A DNA stretch of 64,000 nucleotides from Flavobacterium sp. CF108 (GTDB lineage Bacteria > Bacteroidota > Bacteroidia > Flavobacteriales > Flavobacteriaceae), in NCBI RefSeq assembly GCF_900129795.1, contig NZ_FQWW01000006.1, forward strand, positions 310,001 to 374,000, given 5' to 3'. How positions within the stretch are numbered: position 1 is the stretch's first letter; each line of letters begins with the position of its first letter. A program made the translations under genes and the position numbers. The notes under the pieces were generated by a model, which was not told the DNA's origin, did no database searches, and saw nothing but the letters and a program-made list of their open reading frames with translations. Below are positions 6,642-14,905 of the stretch, piece by piece.

Positions 6642-8573
6642 ATGGCATTTTCAAGTTTATTCCGAAAGAAAACAGTACAGGATATTCTGAAGCAAGTTGC
6701 TCAGAATGAATCAGATGGTCATAATGCGCTAGGGAAACATTTGACGACCAAAGATTTAACTGCTTTTGGAATAGCGGCTATTGTTGGAGCGGGAATTTTT
6801 AGTACAATTGGAAAAGCCAGTGCAGACGGCGGACCAGCTGTTATTTTCTTGTTCTTATTTACGGCTTTGGCTTGTAGTTTTGCTGCTTTTGCTTATGCTG
6901 AATTTGCTTCGATGGTTCCGGTTTCAGGAAGTGCTTATACGTATTCTTATGTTGCTTTTGGAGAAATAATTGCCTGGATTATCGGATGGGCTTTAATCAT
7001 GGAATATGCAGTCGGAAATATAACCGTCGCGATATCGTGGAGTGATTATTTTACCGGACTGCTCCAGAGTGGCGGAATTCATTTACCGCAATGGATTCAA
7101 ATGGATTATTTAACTGCTTCAAACGGATTTAATGATGCCGAAGCTTTAATGCGAGGCGGAAAATCTTTCGAAAATTTAAGTGTCGCTTTACAACAAGCAC
7201 ACACAGCGTGGACAACTGCGCCAACTATTGGATCTTTCCATTTTGTTACTGATATACCAGCATTATTCATTATTATTTTAATTACAGCTTTGGTTTACAG
7301 AGGAATGAAAGAATCTCGTAATGCGAGTAACTTAATGGTTGTGGTAAAACTTTGTGTGGTACTTTTAGTAATTGCTGTTGGAGTATTTTATGTAGATACA
7401 GCAAACTGGGACCCGTTTGCTCCAAATGGAGTTGGAGGAGTTTTAAAAGGAGTTTCTGCTGTTTTCTTTGCTTATATTGGTTTTGACGCTATTTCGACAA
7501 CTGCCGAAGAATGTAAAAATCCACAGCGTGATTTACCACGCGGAATGATGTGGGCAATTATTATTTGTACGATTCTTTATATTGCTATCGCCTTGGTTTT
7601 AACCGGAATGGTAAAATATCACGAATTAAATGTTGGAGATCCTCTTGCATTTGTTTTCGATAAATTAGACTTAAAATGGATGTCGGGAATTATTGCCGTA
7701 AGTGCAGTAGTAGCGATGGCGAGCGTTTTATTGGTTTTCCAAATGGGACAGCCTCGTATCTGGATGAGTATGAGCCGTGATGGTTTGTTACCAAAGAAAT
7801 TTTCTACCGTTCACCCAAAATTCAAAACACCTTCATTTGCTACAATCGTAACAGGTTTTGTGGTAGCGATTCCGGCTTTATTTTTGAACTTAACAATGGT
7901 AACCGATTTATGCAGTATAGGAACTTTATTTGCCTTTGTATTAGTTTGTGCAGGAGTTTTAGTATTGCAAAACAAACCAGATATTCCAAGGGGAAAATTC
8001 AAAACGCCTTACGTAAATTCAAAATATATTTTACCGGTTTTAATGATCGCAGGATTGTATTATGCTTTTGCTTTCAACAATAAAGCTACAATGACTTTTA
8101 TTAATAATGAGACACAGATAAATGATGCAACAACAATCGTAACATCTTTAGATAAAACAGAATCTGAAAAAGTATTCAATTATTTAAAAAGCATCGAAGT
8201 AAACAATAAAACTGCCGAAACTTCAGATTTAGATCATTTATTAGGGCAATATCAAGATAACGAAACCAAATATGCTGAGGTTGTAAAAGGTTTACCAATT
8301 GATGATTCTGCTAAATATGAATCAGGATTTAGTTTATTCAAACACAAAATTCCAATGTGGATATTCTTATTCGTTTTAGTTGGATTAGCTGTTTGGGCTT
8401 TCAGAAGAAACTTATCTTTAATTCCGCTTTTAGGATTAATCTGCTGTCTTTATATGATGGCCGAATTAAGCGTTTGGAACTGGATTTATTTTACAATTTG
8501 GTTATTAATTGGGTTGTTTATTTACTTTACTTACAGTAGAAAAAATAGTAAGTTAAATTTAGCTAAGTTATAA
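6642..8573 (+). CDS. APC-superfamily amino-acid permease
   Basis: A 643-residue polytopic membrane protein of the amino acid-polyamine-organocation superfamily, cationic amino-acid transporter branch. The hallmark first helix GIAAIVGAGIFSTIGK is at about residue 46, followed by PAVIFLFLFTALACSFAAFAYAE-type helices and the conserved stretch GFDAISTTAEE. It should import amino acids by proton or cation coupling. Odd feature: a hydrophilic segment of about 85 residues (about 480-566, NNETQIND to SLFKHKIP) separates two late helices. The start at 6642 (MAFSSLFRKK) is preceded by a promoter box at 6555. A strong terminator follows. Confidence 0.9.
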   Translation: MAFSSLFRKKTVQDILKQVAQNESDGHNALGKHLTTKDLTAFGIAAIVGAGIFSTIGKASADGGPAVIFLFLFTALACSFAAFAYAEFASMVPVSGSAYTYSYVAFGEIIAWIIGWALIMEYAVGNITVAISWSDYFTGLLQSGGIHLPQWIQMDYLTASNGFNDAEALMRGGKSFENLSVALQQAHTAWTTAPTIGSFHFVTDIPALFIIILITALVYRGMKESRNASNLMVVVKLCVVLLVIAVGVFYVDTANWDPFAPNGVGGVLKGVSAVFFAYIGFDAISTTAEECKNPQRDLPRGMMWAIIICTILYIAIALVLTGMVKYHELNVGDPLAFVFDKLDLKWMSGIIAVSAVVAMASVLLVFQMGQPRIWMSMSRDGLLPKKFSTVHPKFKTPSFATIVTGFVVAIPALFLNLTMVTDLCSIGTLFAFVLVCAGVLVLQNKPDIPRGKFKTPYVNSKYILPVLMIAGLYYAFAFNNKATMTFINNETQINDATTIVTSLDKTESEKVFNYLKSIEVNNKTAETSDLDHLLGQYQDNETKYAEVVKGLPIDDSAKYESGFSLFKHKIPMWIFLFVLVGLAVWAFRRNLSLIPLLGLICCLYMMAELSVWNWIYFTIWLLIGLFIYFTYSRKNSKLNLAKL

Positions 8574-8596
8574 GTTAAGAGTTATAAATTATAAAT

Positions 8597-8632
8597 AAAA
8601 AGCCGTCCTGAGATTGTTCAGAACGGCTTTTT
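8597..8632 (+). terminator. Terminator after the permease gene
   Basis: AAAAGCCGTCCTGA and TTCAGAACGGCTTTT arms, then TTATTTT. One G-T wobble in the stem. Confidence 0.85.
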
Positions 8633-8637
8633 ATTTT

Positions 8638-8815
8638 GCTACAGATTAAAAGGATTAAAAGGATTTTTTAAGCGTTGCGTAAATAATTTTTCACGCAGAT
8701 TTCAAAAGATTTAAGCAGATAATTGCAGATTTATTTGTTACAAATTTTAAATAAAATCTGCTAAAATCAGCAGAATCTGCGTGAAAAAATCTTTTTAATC
8801 CTTTAAATCTGTGGC
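8638..8815 (+). repeat. Long inverted repeat, 'CCACAGATTAAAAGGATT' family
   Basis: Outer arms ACAGATTAAAAGGATTAAAA and the complementary CTTTTTAATCCTTTAAATCTGT, with inner TCACGCAGATTT and CTGCGTGA arms. Same composite design as 6347-6487. Confidence 0.7.
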
Positions 8816-8839
8816 AAAAAGAAATCAGCGTAAGACCCG

Positions 8840-10072
8840 TTAAACCTGTAAAACCCGTGGGCTGGAAAATTCCAAAATCCCAAGCTCAACCATACATTGC
8901 TTCATCATTTCATAAGTACGATCAATATCATTATCCAAACCAATAGAAAAACGAATCAAACCATCTGTCAATCCCATTTCGTGTTGTTCTTCTAACGGAA
9001 TTTCACTAGAAGTTGAGGTTCCCGGCGCGCTGAATAAAGTTTTATAAAAACCTAAACTTACCGCTAAATAACCCAAATTTCGGGCTTGCATCAATTCCAT
9101 TAATTCATTCGCTTTCTCCAAAGTACCAACATCAATCGTCATCATTCCCCCAAAACCATATTCCGGATTAATCATAGTTTTGTACAATTCATGACTCGGA
9201 TGACTTTTTAATCCCGGATAAACCGTTTTTAAACCATCTTTCTCGAATTTATCAGCCAAAACATGCGCGTTATGACTGTGCTGCTTAATTCGGATATGAA
9301 GCGTACGAAGATTTTTCATCACACTTGCCGAACGTAAACTATCCATTGTTGGTCCCAAAAGCATACTCGCCCCAGAGTTTACATTTTTCAACGAATTAAT
9401 AAATTCTTTCGATGCACAAGTTACACCGCCAACCGTATCGCTGCTTCCGTTAATGTATTTCGTCAAACTGTGAATCACAATATCAGCACCCAATTTCGCA
9501 GGAGAAACCGATAATGGCGAAAAAGTATTATCGACAACCAATTTCAAATTATGTCTTTTAGCAATTTTAGCCAAACCAGCAATATCAGCAACCTCTAATA
9601 GCGGATTACTAACTGTTTCGCAATACAAAACTTTTGTATTTGGCGTAATTGCAGCTTCTACAACGTCAAGTTTAGTAATGTCCACAAAGCTCGTTTCAAT
9701 CCCAAATCTTGGTGTAAAGTTTTTAAGGAAAGCATAAGTTCCGCCATAAATAGTTCGGCTCGAAACGATGTGATCGCCCGCACTGCATAATTGCAATAGA
9801 GTAGGCGTAATCGCTCCCATTCCTGAAGCCGAAACATTTGCTGTTTCTGTTCCTTCCATCACTGCCAAAGCCTGATCTAAATACAAATTACTTGGCGACG
9901 AATGACGTGAATACAAATAACAGCCTTCCATATTTCCTTCGAAAGTGTCAAACATAGTTTTCGCCGAAAGAAAAGTATAAGTCGAAGAATCAGAAATCGA
10001 CGGATTTACACCGCCAAATTCACCAAAGTACTGCAAATCCTGAATTTTATCTGCTGGGTTAAAGTCTTTCAT
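8840..10072 (-). CDS. Cys/Met-metabolism PLP enzyme (methionine gamma-lyase / cystathionine gamma-lyase family)
   Basis: A 410-residue fold-type I PLP enzyme of the trans-sulfuration family. Visible features are the PLP-binding Tyr54 and Arg56 (YSRHSSPSN), Asp181 (VVDNTFSPL) and the Schiff-base lysine Lys205 in HSLTKYINGSSD. Enzymes of this group eliminate or exchange at the gamma carbon of sulfur amino acids. The position equivalent to the active-site Cys of classical methionine gamma-lyases (YGCTF) is Gly111 here (YGGTY), as in cystathionine lyases and synthases, so the substrate is uncertain. A divergent Lrp-type regulator (10433-10891) with repeated operator-like sites between them mirrors the mdeA-mdeR arrangement of Pseudomonas. 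Confidence 0.85.
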   Translation of the reverse strand: MKDFNPADKIQDLQYFGEFGGVNPSISDSSTYTFLSAKTMFDTFEGNMEGCYLYSRHSSPSNLYLDQALAVMEGTETANVSASGMGAITPTLLQLCSAGDHIVSSRTIYGGTYAFLKNFTPRFGIETSFVDITKLDVVEAAITPNTKVLYCETVSNPLLEVADIAGLAKIAKRHNLKLVVDNTFSPLSVSPAKLGADIVIHSLTKYINGSSDTVGGVTCASKEFINSLKNVNSGASMLLGPTMDSLRSASVMKNLRTLHIRIKQHSHNAHVLADKFEKDGLKTVYPGLKSHPSHELYKTMINPEYGFGGMMTIDVGTLEKANELMELMQARNLGYLAVSLGFYKTLFSAPGTSTSSEIPLEEQHEMGLTDGLIRFSIGLDNDIDRTYEMMKQCMVELGILEFSSPRVLQV

Positions 10073-10133
10073 ATAGTTAGTTTTTGTTTTGTTTCAAGTT
10101 TCAGGTTTCAAGTTGTTTGAACCTAGTGTTGAT

Positions 10134-10220
10134 TTTTAGGAGCTATTCCTGCTATCCGTTCCAATCTTTTGTGCCGAACCCCGGCCACAAAAGGATTTTT
10201 ACTTCTATCAGGGCTAGGGC
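10134..10220 (-). repeat. Inverted copy of the 'AGCCCTAATGGAAGC' family
   Basis: Reads TTTTAGGAGCTATTCCTGC to ATCAGGGCTAGGGCT on the plus strand, the reverse complement of 2072-2155. The central TTTTGTGCCGAAC-CCCGGCCACAAAA is its hairpin. It lies in the divergent gap between the PLP lyase and the Lrp gene. Confidence 0.65.
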
Positions 10221-10309
10221 TCTCGTTTTCAAAAGAAATTCTATTCAAAATAAGATCTAATTAGAATATTAATCAATTATAAAGTATATAATTAGATTTT
10301 AAAACTATA

Positions 10310-10373
10310 AAAATGTATTTATATGGATTTTTAATCTAATTTTGATATAGAAAATGTATTTAAATAGATTTTC
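10310..10373 (+). promoter_or_regulatory. Paired operator-like direct repeats and -7 box upstream of the Lrp gene
   Basis: Two direct repeats AAAATGTATTTAnATrGATT at 10310-10332 and 10351-10373 are spaced 41 bp, close to four helical turns. A TAATTTTG box (10337-10344) lies between them, facing the Lrp gene. Lrp-family proteins bind arrays of phased sites, so these are good candidates for autoregulation and control of the divergent lyase. The assignment is inference. Confidence 0.45.
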
Positions 10374-10432
10374 TTTCATTTCAGTAATAACTATGAGGAT
10401 GAGATTGCTTCGTTCCTCGCAATGACACAAAC

Positions 10433-10891
10433 ATGACTTTAGACGAAATCGATAAAAAACTCCTGGTTTTACTGCAAACCGACAGTAAAAAAACAAACAA
10501 AGAATTGTCTTTAAAACTAAATCTTTCGGTAACTGCGGTTTATGAAAGAATCAAAAAACTTGAACGCGAAGGCATAATTAAAAACTACGTAGCCTTAGTC
10601 GATAAATCTAAAATTGAAAAAGGATTTGTAGTTTTCTGCCATTTAAAATTAATTCAGCATACTAAAGAATTTTTAACCAAATTTGAAAGTGAAGTAATCA
10701 AGCTCAACGAAGTTTTAGAATGCCATCACGTAAGCGGCGATTATGATTATATTCTGAAAGTCTTAGTAAAAGATATGGAAGCTTACAGGGAATTTTTAGT
10801 GACTAAACTCACTTCGCTGCAACACATTGGAAGTACGCAGAGTATGTTTATGATTAGTGAAGTAAAGAACTCGACGGTGATTTCTTTTTAA
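10433..10891 (+). CDS. Lrp/AsnC-family transcriptional regulator
   Basis: A 152-residue regulator with the standard layout: winged helix-turn-helix at about residues 3-60 (LDEIDKKLLVLLQ, then NKELSLKLNLSVTAVYERIKKLEREGII) and the RAM/AsnC ligand-binding domain after about residue 65, including the GDYDYILKVLVKD strand motif. These proteins sense amino acids as dimers or octamers. It is transcribed divergently from the sulfur amino-acid PLP enzyme at 8840-10072, which is its most likely target. The ATG at 10433 gives the family-typical N-terminus. Confidence 0.93.
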   Translation: MTLDEIDKKLLVLLQTDSKKTNKELSLKLNLSVTAVYERIKKLEREGIIKNYVALVDKSKIEKGFVVFCHLKLIQHTKEFLTKFESEVIKLNEVLECHHVSGDYDYILKVLVKDMEAYREFLVTKLTSLQHIGSTQSMFMISEVKNSTVISF

Positions 10892-10934
10892 GGAGGTACA
10901 AAGGTTCAGAGAGGCAAAGGTTCAAAGTTTTTTT

Positions 10935-11103
10935 GTAGAGACGCACAGCAGTGCGTCTAACATCCTGTTTGTCATTTCTGTAAAGGTTAGATATTTCCAA
11001 TCTTTGTCGACTCACTAGTGCGATTTCTCCTTTCAGTCGAAATGACATACTTTGTAAAAAAAACTTTGCGACTCTGCGTCTTTGCGAGATTTAAAAACAA
11101 AAC
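10935..11103 (+). repeat. Cluster of three intergenic repeat types
   Basis: GTAGAGACGCACAGCAGTGC followed by GTCTAA at 10935-10960 (same family as 51561-52023); a GTCATTTCTG to TCGAAATGAC inverted pair at about 10972-11046 (family seen at 26053-26074); and an AACTTTGCGACTCTGCGTCT element at about 11064-11100 (relatives at 6494, 11970 and 52130). No gene is visible in 10892-11205. Confidence 0.6.
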
Positions 11104-11205
11104 TTTATGTAAATCTTTGTGAACTTTTCGGCTAAATTCATAAACTAGAAACGTTAACAAAATTCAAAGCTAAAAAGGTTTAAATTTGAATTAAATACAA
11201 GTGAA

Positions 11206-11451
11206 ATGGAAACGAAAGAATTAAGACGTAAGCTTATAAAGGATTTTGGAAGATTCATTGAAGACGATTCTAAATTAGAAATTTTAGAAAGTGTTTTTGA
11301 TGCTATAAATCATGATGAAAAGAAATCAATTGTTTCCGATTCTCATTACAATTTAGTTGCCGAAGAGAGAGAAAAATATCTTTCAAATGAAAAAGAAGCA
11401 AGTTCTTGGGAAGAAGTAGAACAACGCTTGAATGCTAAATATGGTTTTTAA
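11206..11451 (+). CDS. Antitoxin-like protein of a ParE/RelE-type toxin-antitoxin pair
   Basis: An 81-residue acidic, helical protein with a C-terminal segment (SSWEEVEQRLNAKYGF) like those of Bacteroidetes addiction-module antitoxins that precede ParE/RelE toxins. Its last codons overlap the start codon of the toxin reading frame at 11441, the usual coupling in such operons. The antitoxin frame is intact while the partner toxin is frameshifted (next entry), so it is probably now an orphan. It carries no clear DNA-binding domain of its own. The family call rests on context more than on a sequence motif. Confidence 0.65.
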   Translation: METKELRRKLIKDFGRFIEDDSKLEILESVFDAINHDEKKSIVSDSHYNLVAEEREKYLSNEKEASSWEEVEQRLNAKYGF

Positions 11452-11735
11452 AATCAAAATTTTACCCTTAGCAGAAAATGAAATTGATGAATCTATTGAA
11501 TTAATTCTATGAAAGTAGAAGTAAAGGTTTAGGAAAACAATTTCTAACTTATTTAAAATCACACCTACAAGTTTTAAAAACTCATCCGGAATTATTTGAA
11601 ATAAAGAAAGAACCAGGGTATCGGGAACTAACTTTGGTAAAATTTCCTTTCGTTATTATATATGAAATTATTAACGATGAAGTTATAATTTATTCTGTTT
11701 TTCATACTTCAAGAAATCCTGAAAGGAAGCCTTAG
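11441..11735 (+). pseudogene. Frameshifted ParE/RelE-family toxin
   Basis: The ATG at 11441 opens a frame reading KIKILPLAENEIDESIEL that stops at 11510-11512. One frame over, from 11508, the protein continues as YESRSKGLGKQFLTYLKSHL to HTSRNPERKP and stops at 11733-11735. Joined, these give one complete ParE-type toxin of about 97 residues with the family landmarks AENEIDE, YESRSKGLG, PFVIIYEI and HTSRNPERK. One extra base in the TTAATTC stretch near 11501-11507 explains the break. Without recoding the toxin is inactive. A sequencing error is possible and would restore a complete toxin-antitoxin module. Confidence 0.8.
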
Positions 11736-11830
11736 GTAGAAAGTACAAAGTTACAGAGAGACAAAGGTTCAAAGGTTTGTTTAAAGGGGCTGAGGTTCTG
11801 AGTTGCTAAGGTTCTACGTTTTTATTTTAA

Positions 11831-11959
11831 TTGCCTCCAGCTTTAGCTGGAGGAATGAAATTTAATAGAAAAAGGCTTTAGCCAAATCTACTACAGTTTG
11901 GCTAAAGCCTTTTTCAACTTTCACAATATTTGCCATCCAGCTAAAGCTGGACGCAATTC
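11831..11959 (+). repeat. Nested hairpins, 'CCTCCAGCTTTAGCTGGAGG' family
   Basis: Outer elements TTGCCTCCAGCTTTAGCTGG (11831) and CCATCCAGCTAAAGCTGG (11935) are each palindromic and mutually inverted. They enclose an inner hairpin AAAGGCTTTAGCCAAA / TTTGGCTAAAGCCTTT. The remainder of the 422-bp gap before lpdA holds degenerate 'TTTGCGACTTCGCGTCTTT' repeats at about 11970-12060 and the lpdA promoter. Confidence 0.7.
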
Positions 11960-12122
11960 ATTTAACAAAAAAACTTTGCGACTTCGCGTCTTTATGAGAC
12001 TAAAAAAAATAAAAACTTAGCGAACCTTTGCGCAAATCTTAGCGCTCTTTGCGGTAAAACCACAACCCAAAATTTCACGCAAAAAACATTGAAAATTAAA
12101 CTTCAAACAGAACTTTATTCCT

Positions 12123-12130
12123 TAATTTTG
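12123..12130 (+). promoter_or_regulatory. -7 box TAATTTTG for lpdA
   Basis: TAnnTTTG match 27 bp before the lpdA ATG. Confidence 0.5.
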
Positions 12131-12157
12131 TAACCGCTAAAATAAAAACAAAATACT

Positions 12158-13561
12158 ATGAGTTCATTTGACGTAGTCATTATAGGTTCAGGTCCTGGCG
12201 GATATGTATCAGCAATTCGTTGCGCACAATTAGGTTTCAAAACTGCAATTGTAGAAAAATATAATTCATTAGGCGGAACTTGCCTTAACGTAGGTTGTAT
12301 TCCTTCAAAAGCATTATTATCTTCTTCTCATCATTATGCTGAAATTGCTCATTTCGCAGATCACGGAATCGAGGTTTCTGGAGATGTAAAAATCAATTTA
12401 GAGAAAATGATCGCGCGCAAACAAGCCGTTGTAGATCAAACCGTAGGTGGAATTAACTACTTAATGGAAAAAAATAAAATTACTGTTTTCAATGGTTTAG
12501 GTTCTTTCGTAGACGCAACACACATTGCAGTTGCAAAAGCTGACGGAACATCGGAAACTATTGAAGCAAAATATACTGTAATCGCTACAGGATCAAAACC
12601 ATCTTCTTTACCATTCATTAAAATTGATAAAGAAAGAATCATTACTTCTACTGAAGCTTTGGCTTTAAAAGAAGTTCCAAAACACTTAGTAATTATTGGT
12701 GGAGGAGTTATCGGAATCGAGCTTGGACAAGTTTATCTTCGTTTAGGAGCTCAGGTTTCTGTAGTGGAATTCATGGACAGAATCATTCCTGGAATGGACG
12801 GTTCTCTTTCAAAAGAATTAACTAAAGTATTGAAAAAACAAGGAATGAAATTCTACGTTTCTCACAAAGTAAAATCAGTAGAAAGAAACGGCGACGCTGT
12901 TACCGTTCAGGCTGAAAATGCAAAAGGAGAAACAATCACTCTTGAAGGAGATTATTCATTAGTTTCTGTTGGTCGTCGTCCTTACACAGACGGATTAAAC
13001 GCTGACAAAGCCGGAGTGAAAATTTCAGACAGAGGACAAGTTGAAGTAAACGACCATTTACAAACCAGCGTTCCTAATATTTATGCAATTGGTGATGTTG
13101 TTCGTGGAGCAATGTTGGCACACAAAGCAGAGGAAGAAGGAACTATGGTTGCTGAAATCTTAGCAGGTCAAAAACCACACATCGATTATAACTTAATTCC
13201 TGGTGTAGTTTACACTTGGCCAGAAGTTGCTGCAGTTGGTCAAACTGAGGAGCAATTGAAAGCTGCAGGTGTTGCTTACAAATCTGGAAGTTTTCCTTTT
13301 AAAGCGTTAGGACGTGCAAGAGCAAGTGCTGATTTAGACGGATTTGTAAAAATCCTTGCTGACGAAAAAACAGATGAGGTTTTAGGAGTTCACATGATTG
13401 GAGCGCGTACAGCTGATTTAATTGCTGAAGCGGTTACTGCAATGGAATTTAAAGCTTCTGCTGAGGATATTTCAAGAATGAGCCATGCGCATCCAACTTT
13501 CGCGGAAGCGGTAAAAGAAGCAGCATTGGCAGCTACAGAAAATAGAGCTTTACACGTATAA
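12158..13561 (+). CDS. lpdA: Dihydrolipoyl dehydrogenase (E3)
   Basis: A 467-residue flavoprotein that reoxidises dihydrolipoamide with NAD+ in the pyruvate, 2-oxoglutarate and branched-chain 2-oxoacid dehydrogenase complexes, and possibly in glycine cleavage. FAD-binding GSGPGGY is at residues 10-16, the redox disulfide is in GGTCLNVGCIPSK (Cys42, Cys47), NAD-binding GGGVIGIELG lies near residue 180, and the C-terminal catalytic HAHPTFAEAVKEA carries the His-Glu pair. The length is normal. No E1 or E2 genes are nearby, so the enzyme is probably shared between complexes. It has its own promoter and a strong terminator. Confidence 0.97.
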   Translation: MSSFDVVIIGSGPGGYVSAIRCAQLGFKTAIVEKYNSLGGTCLNVGCIPSKALLSSSHHYAEIAHFADHGIEVSGDVKINLEKMIARKQAVVDQTVGGINYLMEKNKITVFNGLGSFVDATHIAVAKADGTSETIEAKYTVIATGSKPSSLPFIKIDKERIITSTEALALKEVPKHLVIIGGGVIGIELGQVYLRLGAQVSVVEFMDRIIPGMDGSLSKELTKVLKKQGMKFYVSHKVKSVERNGDAVTVQAENAKGETITLEGDYSLVSVGRRPYTDGLNADKAGVKISDRGQVEVNDHLQTSVPNIYAIGDVVRGAMLAHKAEEEGTMVAEILAGQKPHIDYNLIPGVVYTWPEVAAVGQTEEQLKAAGVAYKSGSFPFKALGRARASADLDGFVKILADEKTDEVLGVHMIGARTADLIAEAVTAMEFKASAEDISRMSHAHPTFAEAVKEAALAATENRALHV

Positions 13562-13582
13562 TTTTTACGTAAAATCATATTT

Positions 13583-13618
13583 AAAACCCGTCAGGAATCA
13601 TTCCTGACGGGTTTTTAT
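13583..13618 (+). terminator. Terminator after lpdA
   Basis: Perfect 15-bp stem AAAACCCGTCAGGAA / TTCCTGACGGGTTTT with a 3-nt loop, then TATTTT. Confidence 0.92.
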
Positions 13619-13724
13619 TTTAAAGCAAATTTTAATACCTGAAAAAATATAAACTTGAAGAAAAATTTTGTAAATTAGATGTGTAATTCAGATGGTATCT
13701 TTATGATAATAAAAAGATTACATC

Positions 13725-14267
13725 ATGAAAAACAAATATATTGCTCCGGTACTATTAGGAGCAGGAATTGCATTCGTTCTTTATTCTTGTGGTTCAACTA
13801 TTCCTAAAAAAGCAGTTGCCGTTATCAATTTTGATAAAGCAAAGTATTTAGGAAAATGGTTTGAGATCGCACGATTAGATTACAAATGGGAAAGAAACTT
13901 AGATAATGTTACCGCCGAATATTCTCTTAACGATAACGGTACCATTAGAGTCGATAATAAGGGCTATGATGTCAAAAAAGACAGATGGGAACAGAGCATC
14001 GGGAAAGCCAGGTTTGTCAAAAAAGACAATGTTGGTATGCTCAAGGTCTCATTTTTTGGTCCTTTTTATTCAGGATATAATATTATTGCCGTAGACAGCG
14101 ATTACAAATATGCACTTGTAGCAGGCGAGAGCCTAAAATACATGTGGATACTTTCCAGAGAAACTACAATGCCAGAAAGCATTAAAGCAGATTTTTTAAT
14201 CAAAGCCCAGGAAATAGGATATAACATATCAGACTTGGTTTGGGTAAAGCACGATAAAACAAATTAA
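13725..14267 (+). CDS. Lipocalin-family lipoprotein (Blc-like)
   Basis: A 180-residue protein with a lipoprotein signal peptide (hydrophobic residues 6-20, lipobox LYSCG, Cys22) followed by a bacterial lipocalin. The family signature is KYLGKWFEIARLDYKWER near residue 44, and later strands include GPFYSGYNIIAVDSDYKYAL and MWILSRE. Bacterial lipocalins of this type sit in the outer membrane and bind lipids such as lysophospholipids. It is monocistronic and convergent with the DoxX gene, sharing a bidirectional terminator. Confidence 0.92.
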   Translation: MKNKYIAPVLLGAGIAFVLYSCGSTIPKKAVAVINFDKAKYLGKWFEIARLDYKWERNLDNVTAEYSLNDNGTIRVDNKGYDVKKDRWEQSIGKARFVKKDNVGMLKVSFFGPFYSGYNIIAVDSDYKYALVAGESLKYMWILSRETTMPESIKADFLIKAQEIGYNISDLVWVKHDKTN

Positions 14268-14271
14268 ATAA

Positions 14272-14298
14272 AAAACCCGGCATTAAATGTCGGGTTTT
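14272..14298 (+). terminator. Bidirectional terminator between lipocalin and DoxX genes
   Basis: AAAACCCGGCAT / ATGTCGGGTTTT stem with one G-U pair and a 3-nt loop; T-rich tracts follow on both strands. Confidence 0.85.
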
Positions 14299-14321
14299 AT
14301 TTGTTTTTATACTTTACAAAC

Positions 14322-14696
14322 TCAAGGAGTAAATACAGTTTTATAATTATCCCAATATCTGTAAATCAAAAATAAATTAGCTAGAAAAAGCAACGCAGCA
14401 ATTGGCAGTCCTTCTGGCGTTAAAAAATAATTGATAAATAAAATATTGATCGTAATTGGTAAAATCAAAATATTTGCCAAAGTCACAAAACGACCTGTTA
14501 CAAATGAAAGACCACAAAGCAATTCAACTGTTTTTGCAAGGGGAAGCAAATAAGTTGAAGCAACTAAACCCATACTAAAAGCCTTAAAATTACCTGTTGT
14601 TTCTGGTTCCGGCGCAAGTTTAAAAAAGAACGAAATAGAAGCAAACAGCAAAAGAAGGCCGATCAAAACGCGGACAATAATAGTAGCAATTTTCAT
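14322..14696 (-). CDS. DoxX-family membrane protein
   Basis: A 124-residue protein with four predicted transmembrane helices (about residues 4-24, 46-66, 73-93 and 98-116) and the DoxX-type pattern of a glycine-rich helix (VELLCGLSFVTGRFVTLANI). DoxX-like proteins are small quinone- or redox-associated membrane proteins of poorly defined role. It is convergent with the lipocalin gene. The ATG at 14694-14696 fits the first helix. I see nothing in the 209-bp gap to the next gene apart from AT-rich DNA. Confidence 0.8.
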   Translation of the reverse strand: MKIATIIVRVLIGLLLLFASISFFFKLAPEPETTGNFKAFSMGLVASTYLLPLAKTVELLCGLSFVTGRFVTLANILILPITINILFINYFLTPEGLPIAALLFLANLFLIYRYWDNYKTVFTP

Positions 14697-14905
14697 AATA
14701 CTTAGAATTTTTAATAGGTTAAAATGATATAATTAGTGTGCTGATAATTCAAATCAATATTCTTCAAATAAAATAAAAATCTATTTTAAGCTTTATTTTA
14801 TTGAGAATTTAACAATCAATAATATTCTATTTTGGGATTAGTTTAATGCTATATCAAATATAACGAATTTTTTATTATGAAATTGTTGTTTTATTAACAC
14901 TTTTC

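Noticed and set aside
10305..10496. Minus-strand ORF with CHCEERSNLI
   Set aside because: It covers a CTTCGTTCCTCGCAATGAC repeat and the Lrp promoter and overlaps the Lrp start.
10854..11048. Minus-strand ORF MSFRLKGEIAL...
   Set aside because: It translates palindromic intergenic repeats; there is no promoter and no conserved feature.
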